Below, in pieces: positions 47,999 through 58,990 of a DNA stretch of 64,000 bases (position 1 is its first letter; each line of letters opens with the position of its first letter). The notes beneath the pieces were generated by a model. It searched no databases and was not told where the DNA came from. It saw only the letters and a program-made list of their open reading frames with translations. This stretch comes from Cheiracanthium punctorium (taxonomy: Eukaryota > Arthropoda > Arachnida > Araneae > Cheiracanthiidae). The stretch covers positions 1,054,001 through 1,118,000 of the forward strand of contig JAWZYV010000091.1 of assembly GCA_038373885.1 (NCBI GenBank). The letters run 5' to 3'. Both the position numbers and the translations under genes were made by a program.

Positions 47999-48240
47999 TC
48001 AGGCCTAGGTGGCGTAGTTTTATAACGGATTATTCTACCACACCTTGGGTCCGGGTTCGATACCCAGCAATAACTTGGGTATCTGTGATGTCCTTGTTAG
48101 GGGCAATGACGGTCACCCATTGAGTGCCCCTTCACAAACGGCTATAGCTTTTGGCGGCCACCAGCCAAGGCGTAATGTGCCAGTGTCGTGCCGTCAAAAA
48201 AATAAAAGAAAAGAAGAAAAGGATGAGTATATTAAAGCAG
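47999..48240 (+). mobile_element. tRNA-derived SINE (family 2)
   Basis: 'ggcctaggtggcgtagttttataacggattattctaccacaccttgggtccgggttcgatacccagc' has a B-box GGTTCGATACCC. The body contains 'ttaggggcaatgacggtcacccattgagtgcccc' and an A-rich end. Related copies lie at 53785-54053 and 58813-58990. Confidence 0.75.
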
Positions 48241-48670
48241 AATTCATACCTCCTTCTCATTTAAAAAAAATCATGTAATTTTTAACAGAATTAAATGACA
48301 TCGGACACTTGTAAAAATTCAGAATATCTCTTTACAAACTGTAATGTATAAATCTTACAATCTTATAAGGATTAAGAAACATTCAGAAAAAAAAATTGAC
48401 ACGCTTACAGTATTTTCTAATATGTTTTATAAATGAATAGAGCACTACAGCCAATTTTGCTGTGCAGTTTTTCTCTGAATAGTACTTTTTTTTTCTCCTA
48501 AATGCTGTCCGGTAACATCTGGCTGGATTATGTGGCAAAATTTTTGTTTTTTTACAAAAATAGTTATTATTAGAAGTGTGTCACAAGGTATCATAGTCTC
48601 ACAAGTAGATCAAACTGTTACCGTGTGCTTTTAGTTTTTAAGATATAGAAGTAATTAAAAACGTTATTTA

Positions 48671-49405
48671 TTAGCACTCGGGTGCTATTTCTTTCAAGCA
48701 CGGGATTTTGTCTACGCGGTGCGCCGTGGTCACTTTTCTGTTTGATTCATGTTTTCTGCAGAGTGATTGGATATGGCTAAAGGAAACATGGACTATCCCT
48801 TCAGATGATTTTCAAATAACAGGTTTCACTTTGGTCGAATGGATAACCTGGAACGTCCAGTGGTTTCCAAAACAGAAAACCATCTGGAATTATGATTTTT
48901 ATAGAGAAAAACTTAAATGTTTCATATAAAAAGAATATGAAACACTTTACCCGTGCCTACACGAGCCAGATCAATGGTGTTCTTCAAATGGTCATTGCGT
49001 ACATTCAAGATAAAGTGAAATTTGCCATTACATACGCTAGTTCTCGAATTTCTTATGAAGATAAATTAGACGCTCTATTCGAAACGTTACTGAAGGAGGA
49101 TGATTGTAAGACTGTTTTAGTAGGAGATTTTAACATAGAATTAAATTCCGATCCAGGATCCGATTTCATAACTGAAATGGATACTTTAGATTTTCAATTA
49201 CTCACTAATCCAAAACATTTCACTACTGGGGGCGAAACAACAATTGATGCAGTTTTCAGCAACAAAATTATTCGAACAGGAGTCTATATGATCACTTATA
49301 GTTATCATTTTCCTCTATATGGCAGAATTCATTGAATAGATTAAAAAAAAAAAATTCTTCCAGCCGAGTGCGTATATAAAATCTGGAAGAATTTTAGATT
49401 TTTTT
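48671..49405 (+). mobile_element. Helentron-like element (family B) enclosing an endonuclease-domain ORF
   Basis: 5' palindrome AGCAC-TCGG-GTGCT (48673-48686). The inverse of its GCACTCGG, CCGAGTGC, is subterminal at 49364-49371. It is followed by a hairpin AAAATCT...AGATTTT (49378-49402) and a T-run, the same layout as families A and C. The first ~60 bases match the start of the HINE at 3161. Between the ends lies the ORF at 48892-49335. At 735 bp it is a deletion derivative of a larger element. Confidence 0.68.
48892..49335 (+). pseudogene. Endonuclease/exonuclease/phosphatase (EEP) domain, C-terminal half
   Basis: A 147-residue frame whose second half carries EEP-fold landmarks in order: LVGDFNIEL (the GDFN metal/catalytic motif), then TTGGETTIDAVFSN (the T-x-IDxVF motif), then TYSYHFPLYG (the SxHxPL motif with Tyr in place of the usual Asp before His). 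The N-terminal half of the nuclease is missing and the first ~40 residues look unrelated. Helentrons are described as encoding Rep/helicase with an EEP endonuclease, and a non-LTR retrotransposon source is the main alternative. Its position between Helentron-like ends favours the former. It is probably not functional. Confidence 0.65.
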
Positions 49406-50588
49406 CTAAAATTTTATTTTCATTTGCCACGCCGCTCGCAGTCATTTTATCCATGCTAATTAATTTAAGTTTAGATCTGTATTCGAATTTCTGTGACAGA
49501 ATTTTATCTCAAAGGGAGACTTGAATCTACAACTCAAAGAAACAGAATATATTTATTTCTCGTCTTCTAATTTTTTTCTAAAAGAGGTGTTGTCTCTTTT
49601 AAGAATTTTTTAATAATATTTTCCAAGCTAAGAAGTTTACTTACCCACAGGCCTAGATCTGTCTTGTAGATAATTAGCCTTAATCCCACAACACAACACA
49701 TTCAAAATTTAGTGAAACTTTTATAATTTAATACTTTTTCGCAAAAATTTGAATAATTAATATTTTTGTATTCCATTAAATTTATTTACCGTTTTTAAAT
49801 TCAGCTTGGATCCAAGGTAATTTTTTGCCCCCCCCCCCCCCAACACTGAATACCACTGCTTTATATGAAAGTTTCAGCTAGCCGTGAAACTAATTTCACA
49901 TTAGAGAGGAAATTACAAAATGTAGAGCCAGTGGCGTAGGAAGAGTGGCGTAGCTGTACAAATCATTGGGTGTCAACCTCAAAGGGGTGACACCCGATGG
50001 TTTGTACAGCAAAAACTCCAAAAATATCGCATATATGGCGCCAAAAATGCTTGTATGGGGGGTGACACCACTTATATCCGGCCCGGGTGTCACCCACTGT
50101 GTAAAGCTACTTTCATTTTGAAAATACACAGTGAAGAACAGCATGGCGCTCTTACAGGGAGGAGGAAAGCAGACGGAAGTCCCAGTCCACTCCCATACCT
50201 TCAGGCCTTTAGCTCGACGCTCATTTCGTTGTATATATTGTGAAAAAGCCAGAGATGACAACCCCCCCCCCCTCGCACTCGTGACCTGTGGGTCAAGAAG
50301 ATGGCATTGTACATTGGTCAACCTTCTGATGTCAGCAAACATGCAGCTTCCACGAAGCTTCTTGTATTTTTTTTTAATTACCCATTAATTTTGAGCGTGC
50401 AAAATTAATGTAATTGTTATAATTGAAATAAAATTGTCGAAATTCACAGGCAAAACTTTTTTTTTAATGTTATACTTAAATGAGGCACGAATGCAAAAAG
50501 GTGTTCGGCGAAAGCTTGCATTTTGCTTTGACTAAGGGAGGGGTTCAAACCCCCACGAACCCCCCCCCCCCCCTTATATACGTCCGTG
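49406..50588. other. hAT-6 right part, no gene
   Basis: Non-coding. 49925-50097 starts CAGTGGCGTAGG and ends CACCCACTG, with internal inverse 'gggtgtcaacctc..aggggtgacacccgatggtttgtacag' sequence. This may be a small hAT-type MITE, but the ends and TSD are not convincing. Confidence 0.4.
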
Positions 50589-50837
50589 GTTTGACGGATT
50601 TGGATGAAATTTGGAATAAAGACAGTGTCCTGGAATAACAATAACATATAGGCTACTTTTCATTACGCGAAAAGAAACACTGTTCCTATAATATACAAAA
50701 AAACCCTATCTTTTATTCCCCCCCCCCCACAAATACAAAAAATATATACAAAAAAAAAACCTATCTTTTATACAATTGAGTTTTTATTTTACAGAACCGC
50801 CGACAGATGGCGCAAACTTATAGAATACTCAGTTTTT

Positions 50838-51580
50838 AATAAATAAAATCATTTTATCGTCTGCTACACCTGAATCGGATATAGATCCGAATAAGTTTTT
50901 GAAACTTTCATTCATTTCGAATTGTGCATTTTTCTGCTCAGCTTTTCCCCATTCTATTTCTATCGTATTACATCCAGAAAAAGGATGTCAGAAATATCAA
51001 TTTTAATTTTGTTTAATCATACTGATGGATAATGGTATACTTTCCAACTTAATGGAATAAGGAAAGAAAATAGGGAAGGCGCATGGATTATGATACGCCT
51101 TCAATATATAGCCCTTTAATGCATATTTAAAATATGAAAGTGTTTCCGATTTTCTCACTTTTTTTCCCCCGTTTCCGTTTTTTGATAATGGCCAATATAT
51201 CCAGAAGCTCTGCAGAATTGATATAGGATGAAAATAATTTGTACCTTTTTGTAGATTTTTATCACTAAACCATATTATTTTTTTAACCAGGGGCTGCCCG
51301 ACACGATAAGCAAGGTAAGCATCGCATTGGGGTGCCGGCTTCGAAGGGGCGTCATTTCGAGCTCATACTAAGTAGAGCATAAAAAGGGGCGTCTTTTTTT
51401 ACGTTAGCAGGGTGCGCCACTTTTTCCCCCCTAGGGCGACCCCTATATGTAACCATCTTAATTTTAAATTCCATTCAGAATCTGAGAGATTTCAGTGCCA
51501 AGGATGCCGGTGAGAAACAGGATTCTCCCCGAACAAGATTTATTAAGGATGGCGAATCAACTAGTCACCAGAGGCGGCTC
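50838..51580 (+). mobile_element. Helitron (family 1), 3' part
   Basis: Parallels 57950-58689 through 'gcatttttctgctcagcttttccccat', 'actttccaacttaatggaataagg', 'aaccatcttaattttaaattccattcagaatc' and 'gcgaatcaactagtcaccagaggcggct'. The CTAG end is worn to CTCA. The 5' part is absent. It carries one of the empty sites for the MITE at 2269-3043. Confidence 0.7.
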
Positions 51581-52417
51581 ATAATAATAATAAACGTTTC
51601 ATGAAAAAGCTATATATTGCTTGACATTAGATAGCATCATGTAATTTATTAATTTCACTTGGAAAGTGCATCATTGTTAATACATTTGACGAAACAAAAT
51701 GTTTTTTTTCCCTTTTTATTTTACAAAAATTTCAATTCCCTGCATTTTTTAATGGAATTCGGCAATAACGTTAAATTCAATACGATATGTTTGACCTTCG
51801 AGACTTTCTCGTGGAATAGGGAGTTACAAACAAACGTTTGATGATTGTATAATAACTTAAACAAAAATCTGAACTCTAGCAAAGTGTTTATTAGAACAGT
51901 TACATCATTTCTTCGGAGCACGTTTTATCAACTTCATCAGAACAGAGTTACAGTGTGAATCGAACTAGTATTTGTAAACACTAAACAATCGATTTTCCAA
52001 TACCATAACGAAAGGCAAGCTGAAACGGTGTGAAACTGTGAAGATAAAAAATGAAACTACACAATGCCCTAATGATGACACATCTTTTCAAAGTCACTTT
52101 TGGTTTTTGTCCGCACATAAAAATGCTCTTGGACTCTGTCCAGAAACGACCTTCGTTTTTTTTTTTTTTTTTTTGAGACCCGATGAACACGTTGTGGATG
52201 TTAAATGTTTAATTAGCCGGCTGCACGCGGTGTTTCCCATTCATTCTCTGGGCTCAAATCGGCACTGATGACTCTCGGCTAAAGTTCATTTTTTTGTTCT
52301 ACGATACTAATCTTGGAGGGCAGCCGGCGATCCGGCTTCATTAAGCATTCTGAACGATGTAACCGAGTGATACTGATGAAAACGCCTAACCTGCACGGAT
52401 TTTGGACTTGATAAAGG
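51581..52417. other. Upstream region of the LRR gene
   Basis: No element with paired ends seen. A 20+ base T run lies near 52148-52172. 52173-52417 is less AT-rich than its surroundings and could hold the 5' UTR and promoter. No TATA box is proposed. Confidence 0.4.
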
Positions 52418-53726
52418 ATGAAATTGCAGATGCTCATTCTCGCGTCTCTCGCATTCGCGGACTGCCAGCTCGACCCGGAGTACAGCGTGGGCAAGTTGAC
52501 ATCGGATTCCAACTTTGTGTGCCCGCCGAACCGGAATATCAGACCTTGCCAGTGCACGGTTGTTTACGAGATTCCAACTGTTCACTGTAATCGGATACGC
52601 AGCCTGAAATCGATGCAAAGTGCTTTGACAGCTAAATTTCAAATGAGCCCCATTCCCTATCTCAAAATCCGCAACGCACGTTTCATAGGTCTTCCGTCCG
52701 GAGCTTTCGTCAACATCAGTATAACGAGGCTGCAGATCGAAGATACTCACTTGAGGTATATCGTCGCTGATGCATTTGTTGGCTTAGAGCGTCTTCTTGT
52801 TTTGGTCCTTCGAAATGTTAAATTATTAATACTGCCATCGGCATCCTTAGGTAGGCTGTCGTCACTGATTACGCTGAGTTTGCCCGGAAACAAGTTCTTC
52901 AAAGTGGAAGAAGATGATTTAAGCACTACAAGTGGATTAAAACATTTGTCACTCGCCCACAACAAGCTGTATCAATTGGCACTAGGGGCTTTTCCTTTAA
53001 GTCTTGTGACATTGCGTTTATCCAACAATCATCTGATCACCTTGAACAAAGCTGTCAAAGATTTGGTGAATTTAGAGTGGTTGTTTTTGAACGATAATTT
53101 ACTTATTGAAGTAGAAGGTGAATTTGAAAGACTTTATGTTTTAACTCATTTGAAGTTGGGCGGAAACAAACTTAACATTCTTGGTAGAGCATTTCGAAAT
53201 TTAGATAATTTACAAATTTTAGAGCTGCAGTGTAATGCAATTAGAGAACTTGGAGATTCCCTCAGAAATTTAAGTCAATTAAAAACTCTTAATTTATCAA
53301 TGAATCTTTTAGTACAACTTAATTATTCAAATTTTGATGGACTAACATCTCTGAAGTATTTATATATGTCAGATAACAGATTAACTGTTTCTAACGGTGC
53401 CTTGTCTCATCTTCCAAGCTTAATCAGTTTGGATTTATCGAGAAATAATTTTAGAAACTTCTCCTTTGGTGAAATAAGTTCACTGTCAAATTTAAAAGTA
53501 TTAGATTTGAATGAAAATCAAATAGATCACACATACTCTAATTCGTCGTCCATAAGATTATATTCAATTCGTATATTATTCTCTAGGAACAGACTGAGCA
53601 GTTTAAGTGATTTTATGATATATTTCCCTTTCTTAGAAGATATTGATGTCAGTTACAACAGGCTAAATATACTGAAGGAAAGAGATTTTACAACGTCAAA
53701 TAGGATTGAATACATAAATGTGCAAG
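52418..53726 (+). CDS. Secreted leucine-rich-repeat protein, first coding exon
   Basis: Codes for 436 residues plus one base of the next codon. The chosen ATG opens a hydrophobic signal peptide (MKLQMLILASLAFADC, about residues 1-16). An LRRNT-type cysteine cluster follows (Cys35, 44, 46, 57). About 16 repeats of 23-24 residues then run to the end, with the LxxLxLxxNxL pattern (LKHLSLAHNKLYQL, LKTLNLSMNLLVQL, LKVLDLNENQI). The exon ends CAAG|GTAAGA at 53726/53727 inside a repeat (IEYINVQG), so further exons lie downstream of the part recognised here. No LRRCT or membrane segment is present in this exon. The family includes chaoptin-, Toll- and Slit-like extracellular receptors that mediate adhesion or immunity; which one cannot be told. 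This is the only convincing host gene in the window. Confidence 0.9.
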
Positions 53727-53737
53727 GTAAGATCATG
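53727..53737 (+). other. 5' splice site of the LRR gene
   Basis: GTAAGATCATG after CAAG. The reading frame stays open for only 12 more codons past the donor. The intron phase is 1, splitting the Gly codon at the Asn-ladder position of a repeat. Confidence 0.75.
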
Positions 53738-53784
53738 TATAATTTCTTAAATATTAATTTTGTTTAAACATTAATTATATTTCA

Positions 53785-54053
53785 CGAGCCGCCCAGTAGT
53801 GTAGTGGCTTAAGAACGATTCTATCACGCTTGACCAAGCCGGGATTCGAAAATAGGGTTCGAATCCCAGTTTGGGAGGGGATAACTTTTCCGTCCTTTCG
53901 GCGTTTAACTTTTCAGGCACTCTTCGGCGTTTAACCCTTCATTGGGGACAGTGTTGGTGTCCACTGGGTGCCCCATAATAAAATGGCGAATAATTCGGGT
54001 CTTAGTTGTGGCGATTGCTTGACGAGCAAGTGCCCGTTCTTTGAAAAAAAAAA
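53785..54053 (+). mobile_element. tRNA-derived SINE (family 2) in the LRR intron
   Basis: 'gagccgcccagtagtgtagtggctta', then B-box GGTTCGAATCC, then 'ttggggacagtgttggtgtccactgggtgccccataataaa' and a 15-base A tail. The copy is in the gene's own orientation. The body matches 58813-58990. Confidence 0.85.
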
Positions 54054-54970
54054 AAAAAGTATTTTACTGCCCATTATTCCCTAACATAACCTATAAATTA
54101 AACCATCTTTTATAAGTTATAGCTTCTGTTCATATTATAGTGTATCAAATTTACAAAATTATATTAGAGTGGTCCTACTAGTTTTGAAATATTGCTTTGA
54201 ACATTTTACTGTATTTATGACTAATATGAGAAACCATTATCAGGGGTAGTTTCCATTCATATTATGAGTTTAAAATGGTATGCTATCGTACCTGAATTCT
54301 TTTTGCTGCAAGGTATGACGATTGGCCAAAAGATTGCCGTAATAATTATGCCCAAATTCGAAAAGAAAAAAAAATGCAGTCCTTAAACTGCGTAGTACAA
54401 ATATGAGAAAGAATTAAACATGATGATCCGATACTGTTTGGTAATAGCTAAATGACTTACTTATAAGGTTGCTATATCGGCATAGTTGGATGCGGGTTTT
54501 GGATATTTCTATTGGAGTACATTGTAATTATTTTCTATTACTGCAAAAGACATTCTACGTTTGTTAAAGAACGAGCTTATGAGGTCGGGATGGCTTAAAC
54601 CCCACAGTAAGGCCGATAAAAATTCTCTTAAAAATTCCTGTAAAATTTTTGCGACATTGTTATCAAAGCATTTATAACAAAATCTAAGATAACTAATGCC
54701 CCCTCTCTCATGCAAAATTCTTAAATTCGAAGTATGAGAAAAATAGAATTTCAAACTATAAAAAAACTGCCATTTTGGTTGTGTAGTGGCTAGAGAACCA
54801 TTCTTAAAATTAGCATTTTTTTCTGAATCGAAAATCGGGACATTTCTAAACCGCACAGTAGGGAGGGGTAAAAATTAATCTCGAACACCTGTCTCCCCAA
54901 GATTTTTTTTTCTACACTTAATTTTATTTTCTACTTTTATGAGGAAAGTGAGTTGAAAAAATATAGCGAA
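54054..54970. other. No gene recognised (probable intron)
   Basis: AT-rich. No further LRR coding, paired TIRs or tRNA-like units seen. Confidence 0.4.
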
Positions 54971-56366
54971 TCTATATAAATAAAGCAATGTGTAAACTGT
55001 CCGTTTGTCTGTCTGTCTGTCTGTGTCTCGCGTAGCTCCGAAACAGGTGATCGTAGACCTACCGAATTTTGTACGGAAATTCTCCAAGACGGGTCTCGAA
55101 ACATCTCGAAGCGATTTTTTCGAAATTCGAATTAGAAAATGTTTTATTTTATGTTTTATTTTATGTTTTGTCCGATTTTTGGCGATTTTTCTTGCGTAAT
55201 ACATAATAACGCCGGTAATTGCACTCGCAAGAAAACGATATTTACATCATCGTATAGAGTAGAAAATTTTCTTTTAAAAACTGTTTGTTCGGACTCTGTA
55301 ACATAATTTGCAGATTTTGGGGAATTTTTCAAATAAAATTAAATTTGAGGCTGACTTTCGTAAAATATTTTTAAAACTGCTGCATCTTTAATTCTATCTG
55401 TCATAACTTTTTTATATTTCGGCAAAAGACGGAGCACACAATTCGCCCACTTTTAAAAGAAGAACGGAGGGAAAATATAAATTAGGAGAATTTTTACGAA
55501 TTTTTAAGTAAAGAAGGATTTTCATTTCAGCAGCATCTGCTTACAAATTTCGGTTTGATATCTTGCGGTTTGGTTGTCCTGGATACAGTAACAATGATTA
55601 AAATTGCCAGTTGAAAAAAATAAATAAAAACGAGTCCCGCGCCATATTTCGAAGCGATTTTTTGCGAAATTCGAATTAAAACATCTGTTGTTTATTGCCT
55701 TAATGCGCCAAATACTACTGTTATTGTACAACTAAAAGTCAAAGCCCGTTGTGAAGCAATTACAACGAGCGCTCTTCTGAAAACGTGAAAAAAGTTTCTC
55801 ATTCCAAAGATTTCGTTTTGTGTACATAGTTATTCTAATGTCCAAGCAGACGATTTCTTTGATTGGCTCGATTTCCTTTTATAAATACTGGATTTATTTG
55901 TGAGAAGAAAAATTAAAACTGCTTAATCTAGAAAAACAATTTTAAAGCCTTTATAAATAGCACAGTCTTATCTCTTATCTCTTTTCTTTTTGTAAAGGGT
56001 TGCAAGAGAGGGTGACGTATTTTTAAAATTAAAAAAATGTCCATTTCATGTAGTGTCTGAGGTATTTAACACTAAAACGTGAACCTAAAAGACAGCATGT
56101 CTGCGGAAATAAGACATTTTGAAAGTGAGAAGTTCACTGCAAACTGTCCATTTTCACTTTTTTGATATCGAATGACGCTGACATAGTTTTTTTTTTGTGT
56201 CATTATATTGCAATGATCTCAGGTTATTACATATATGGCGTAAATTTTAAGTCAAGAGTGAAATAATTTTGCTTTTTCTAGATTCCGCATCACTGGAATT
56301 AATTCGAATTACACATGTGAGGAAATTTTTCGTTTCCTACCGTGCGAAGAACGGGCTCGCAGCTAG
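54971..56366 (+). mobile_element. Helitron (family 2)
   Basis: A|TCTATATAAATAAAGCAATG at the left; 'taCCGTgcgaagaACGGgctcgcagCTAG' followed by T at the right. 1396 bp. The 5' end is shared with family 1 (GTCTGTGTCTCGCGTAGCTCC), but the 3' half differs from family 1. No Rep/helicase. It has its own central segment (about 55200-55700) absent from the next copy. Confidence 0.87.
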
Positions 56367-56644
56367 TATACAATAAAATAGGCCTGTTATATAAACTTAG
56401 GCTTTAAATAATTTTATTGTTAATTTTTTGATAACTTTCCAAAATAGTTTGCTTTCTAACAATAGCTATAGAATCACCCCCCATTGATTGTAGGTATGTA
56501 TTAATACATATTATAAAACAATCATTTTCATCCATAAAAGAAAACCGGTGTTAAATACAAGAGTAACAAAAACTTTGTAAATAACACAACCATTTTCATG
56601 TGAGAATTTATTCCCAGTTTATTTTACATTCACTTATTTATTTA

Positions 56645-57420
56645 TCTATATAAATAAAACACGATGTAAACTGTCCGTTTGTCTGTCTGTCTGTGTCTCG
56701 CGTAGCTCCGAAACGGGTGATCATAGACCTACCAAATTTTGTACGGAAATTCTCCATGACGGGTCTCGACACACCTCGAAGCGATTTTTTCGAAATTCGA
56801 ATTATTTTAGGAGATATCGATAAAAAACGTGTCTCAAAATGATCATTTTTGTTCTCGCCATTTCGCAATTGTAACCCCGCAGTTTTGTGTGCATAGTTAT
56901 TCTTATGTCCGAGCAGACGATTTCTTTGCTTGGCTCGATTTCCTCTTATCAATACTGGATTTATTTGTGAGAAGAAAAATTAAACTGCGTAATCTAGAAA
57001 AACAATTTTAAGGCCTTTATAAATAACGCAGTCTTATCTCTTTTCTTTTTGTAAAGGGTTGCATGACGTAATTTTAAAATTAAAAAAAATGTCCATTTCA
57101 TGTAGTGTCTGAGGTATTTAACGCTAAAACGTGAACCTAAAAGACAGCATGATGCAGAAATAAGACATGTTGAAAGTGAGAAGTTCAATGTAAAGGGTTT
57201 AACTTTTCACTTTTTTGATACCGAATAACGCTGACATAGTCTTTTTTTTTGTGTCAAAATATTGCAATGATCTCAAGTTAGTACATATATGATGCAAACT
57301 TTAAGTCAAGAGTGAAATAATTTTGCTTTTTCTAGATTCCACTTCACTGGAATTAATTCGAATTACACATGTGAGGAAAACTTTCGTTTCCTACCGTGCG
57401 AAGAACGGGCACGCAGCTAG
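56645..57420 (+). mobile_element. Helitron (family 2), shorter copy
   Basis: A|TCTATATAAATAAAAC to CTAG at 57417-57420, with a CCGT/ACGG hairpin. 776 bp. Ends and 3' half match the previous element. It adjoins the next Helitron directly. Confidence 0.88.
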
Positions 57421-58689
57421 TCTTCTATATAAATAAAGCAAGGTGTAAACTGTCCGTTAGTTAGTTAGTTTGTCTGTGTCTCGCCTAGCTCCTAGACGGG
57501 CGATCCTAGACCTACCAAATTTTGTATGGAAATTCTCGAGGGAGGGTCCCGACATACCTCGAAGCGATTTTTTCGAAATTCGAATTAATGTAAGAGATAT
57601 CGATAAAAAACCTATCGCATAAGGCTAATTTTGCTCTCGCCATTTCGCAATTGTAACCCTGCAGTGGAAAGTGAGAATTTAGCATATCTAGGTTGCCATA
57701 GTTGACAAGTGTATTAAATGATTCAGACTCTTGAAGTAAAAATAAAAGAATAACGATTTTTGTTTTGTTTAGATTATTTGTAAGGTTGTTTTTTAATTAA
57801 AATATCGTGTGCATGCGAAGTCAGAGCAGGAATGAAATCTTTTATACATAAAAGAAAAATAGGATTTGGAAATTTTCCGAGACTAACATGTGCAAATTTT
57901 TAATTTGGTGAAAAATAAAATGGTTGATGTGCGATTTTGGGGAGGATTCTAACGCTTGGCGCTATTTATCGTAATTTAATCGTGTGCTATTTGGGTTATG
58001 AATACACCTGAGAATAAGTTTTTGAAATTTTTATTCAGTTGGAATTGTGCATTTTTCTGCGCAGCTTTTCTCCATCTATTTCTAATGTATTAGATCCAGA
58101 AAAAAAGATGTTAGGAACATCAATTTTAATTTTGTGTAATCACACTCATGAATAATGATATACTTTCCAACTTAATGAAATAAGGAACGAAAATAGGGAA
58201 GACCCATGGATTATAATACGCCTTTAATATATAGTACTGTAGTGCGTATTTAAAATCTGAAAGTGCTTAAGATTTTCTTACTTTTTTTTTCCCATTCCGT
58301 TTTTTGATAAAGGCCAGTATATCCATAAGCTCTTCAGAATTAATATAGGACGAAAATAATTTGTACCTTTTTGTGGGTTTTTATCATTTAACTATGTAAT
58401 TTTTGTAATCAAGGGCGGCCCGACACGGTAAGCATCTCATCTGGGAGCTGGCTTCGAAGGGGCGTCATTTCGAACTCAAAAACTAACTAGAGCATAAAAG
58501 GGAGAGTCTTCTTTTAAATTAGCAGGGGGCGTCACTTACCCTAGGCCGCTCCTGTTTGTAACCATCTTAATTTTAAATTTCATTCAGAATCCGACAGATT
58601 TCAGTGCCAAGGAAGCCGCTGAGGAACAGGATTCTCTCCGAACAAGATTTATTAAGATGGCGAACCAACTGGTCGCCGGAGGCGGCTAG
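57421..58689 (+). mobile_element. Helitron (family 1), most complete copy
   Basis: Begins TCTTCTATATAAATAAAGC straight after the CTAG of the previous Helitron; the formal start may be 57424. It ends with hairpin CGCC-GGA-GGCG and CTAG followed by T. 1266-1269 bp, no proteins. It serves as the reference for the copies at 1541, 32111 and 50838 and carries the MITE empty site near 58160. Confidence 0.85.
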
Positions 58690-58812
58690 TTCTTCATAAA
58701 GCAGGACTTTTGTGGGACAAGAATGGAAAAGCGGGACATTTTAGGGTTCAGTGGGGACAGCAGGGCATGCAGGTAAAAATCAGGACTCTCCCGCCAAAAG
58801 CAGGACATCTGT

Positions 58813-58990
58813 TCACTTTAACCATTCTACCAAACCACGGGTCCGGGTTCGACTGCCGGCATGGGCTTGGGTGTCATTTCGTCCGTTCCGTCATAGGAGG
58901 CAATGCTGGTCCACCTATTAGGTGCCTCCATAATAAAGAGACCAGTACTTCGGGCCTTAAGGGCGAATGACTGATGCTCATAAAAAACCC
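58813..58990 (+). mobile_element. SINE (family 2), 5'-truncated
   Basis: 'ttctaccaaaccacgggtccgggttcgactgccggc' (B-box-like), body 'aggaggcaatgctggtccacctattaggtgcctccataataaa', A-rich end. The 5' head is missing or unrelated ('gcgggacattttagggttcagtgggg'). Confidence 0.65.

Larger units (their letters stand above)
45856..50588. mobile_element. hAT-6, 4.7 kb, TSD GTTTGACG
   Basis: Ends CACGGACGTA at the left and the same reversed at the right, with a perfect 8-bp TSD at 45848-45855 and 50589-50596. Joining the flanks rebuilds an uninterrupted Helitron sequence. Inside are SINEs (46200-46441, 47165-47366, 47999-48240), a smaller hAT (46872-47525) and a Helentron-like piece (48671-49405). No hAT transposase is recognised. 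Confidence 0.82.

Noticed and set aside
52307..52750. 147-residue minus-strand ORF
   Set aside because: Antisense shadow of the LRR exon.
54509..54856. 115-residue minus-strand ORF in the LRR intron region
   Set aside because: No recognisable domain, and AT-rich composition like the surrounding non-coding DNA.
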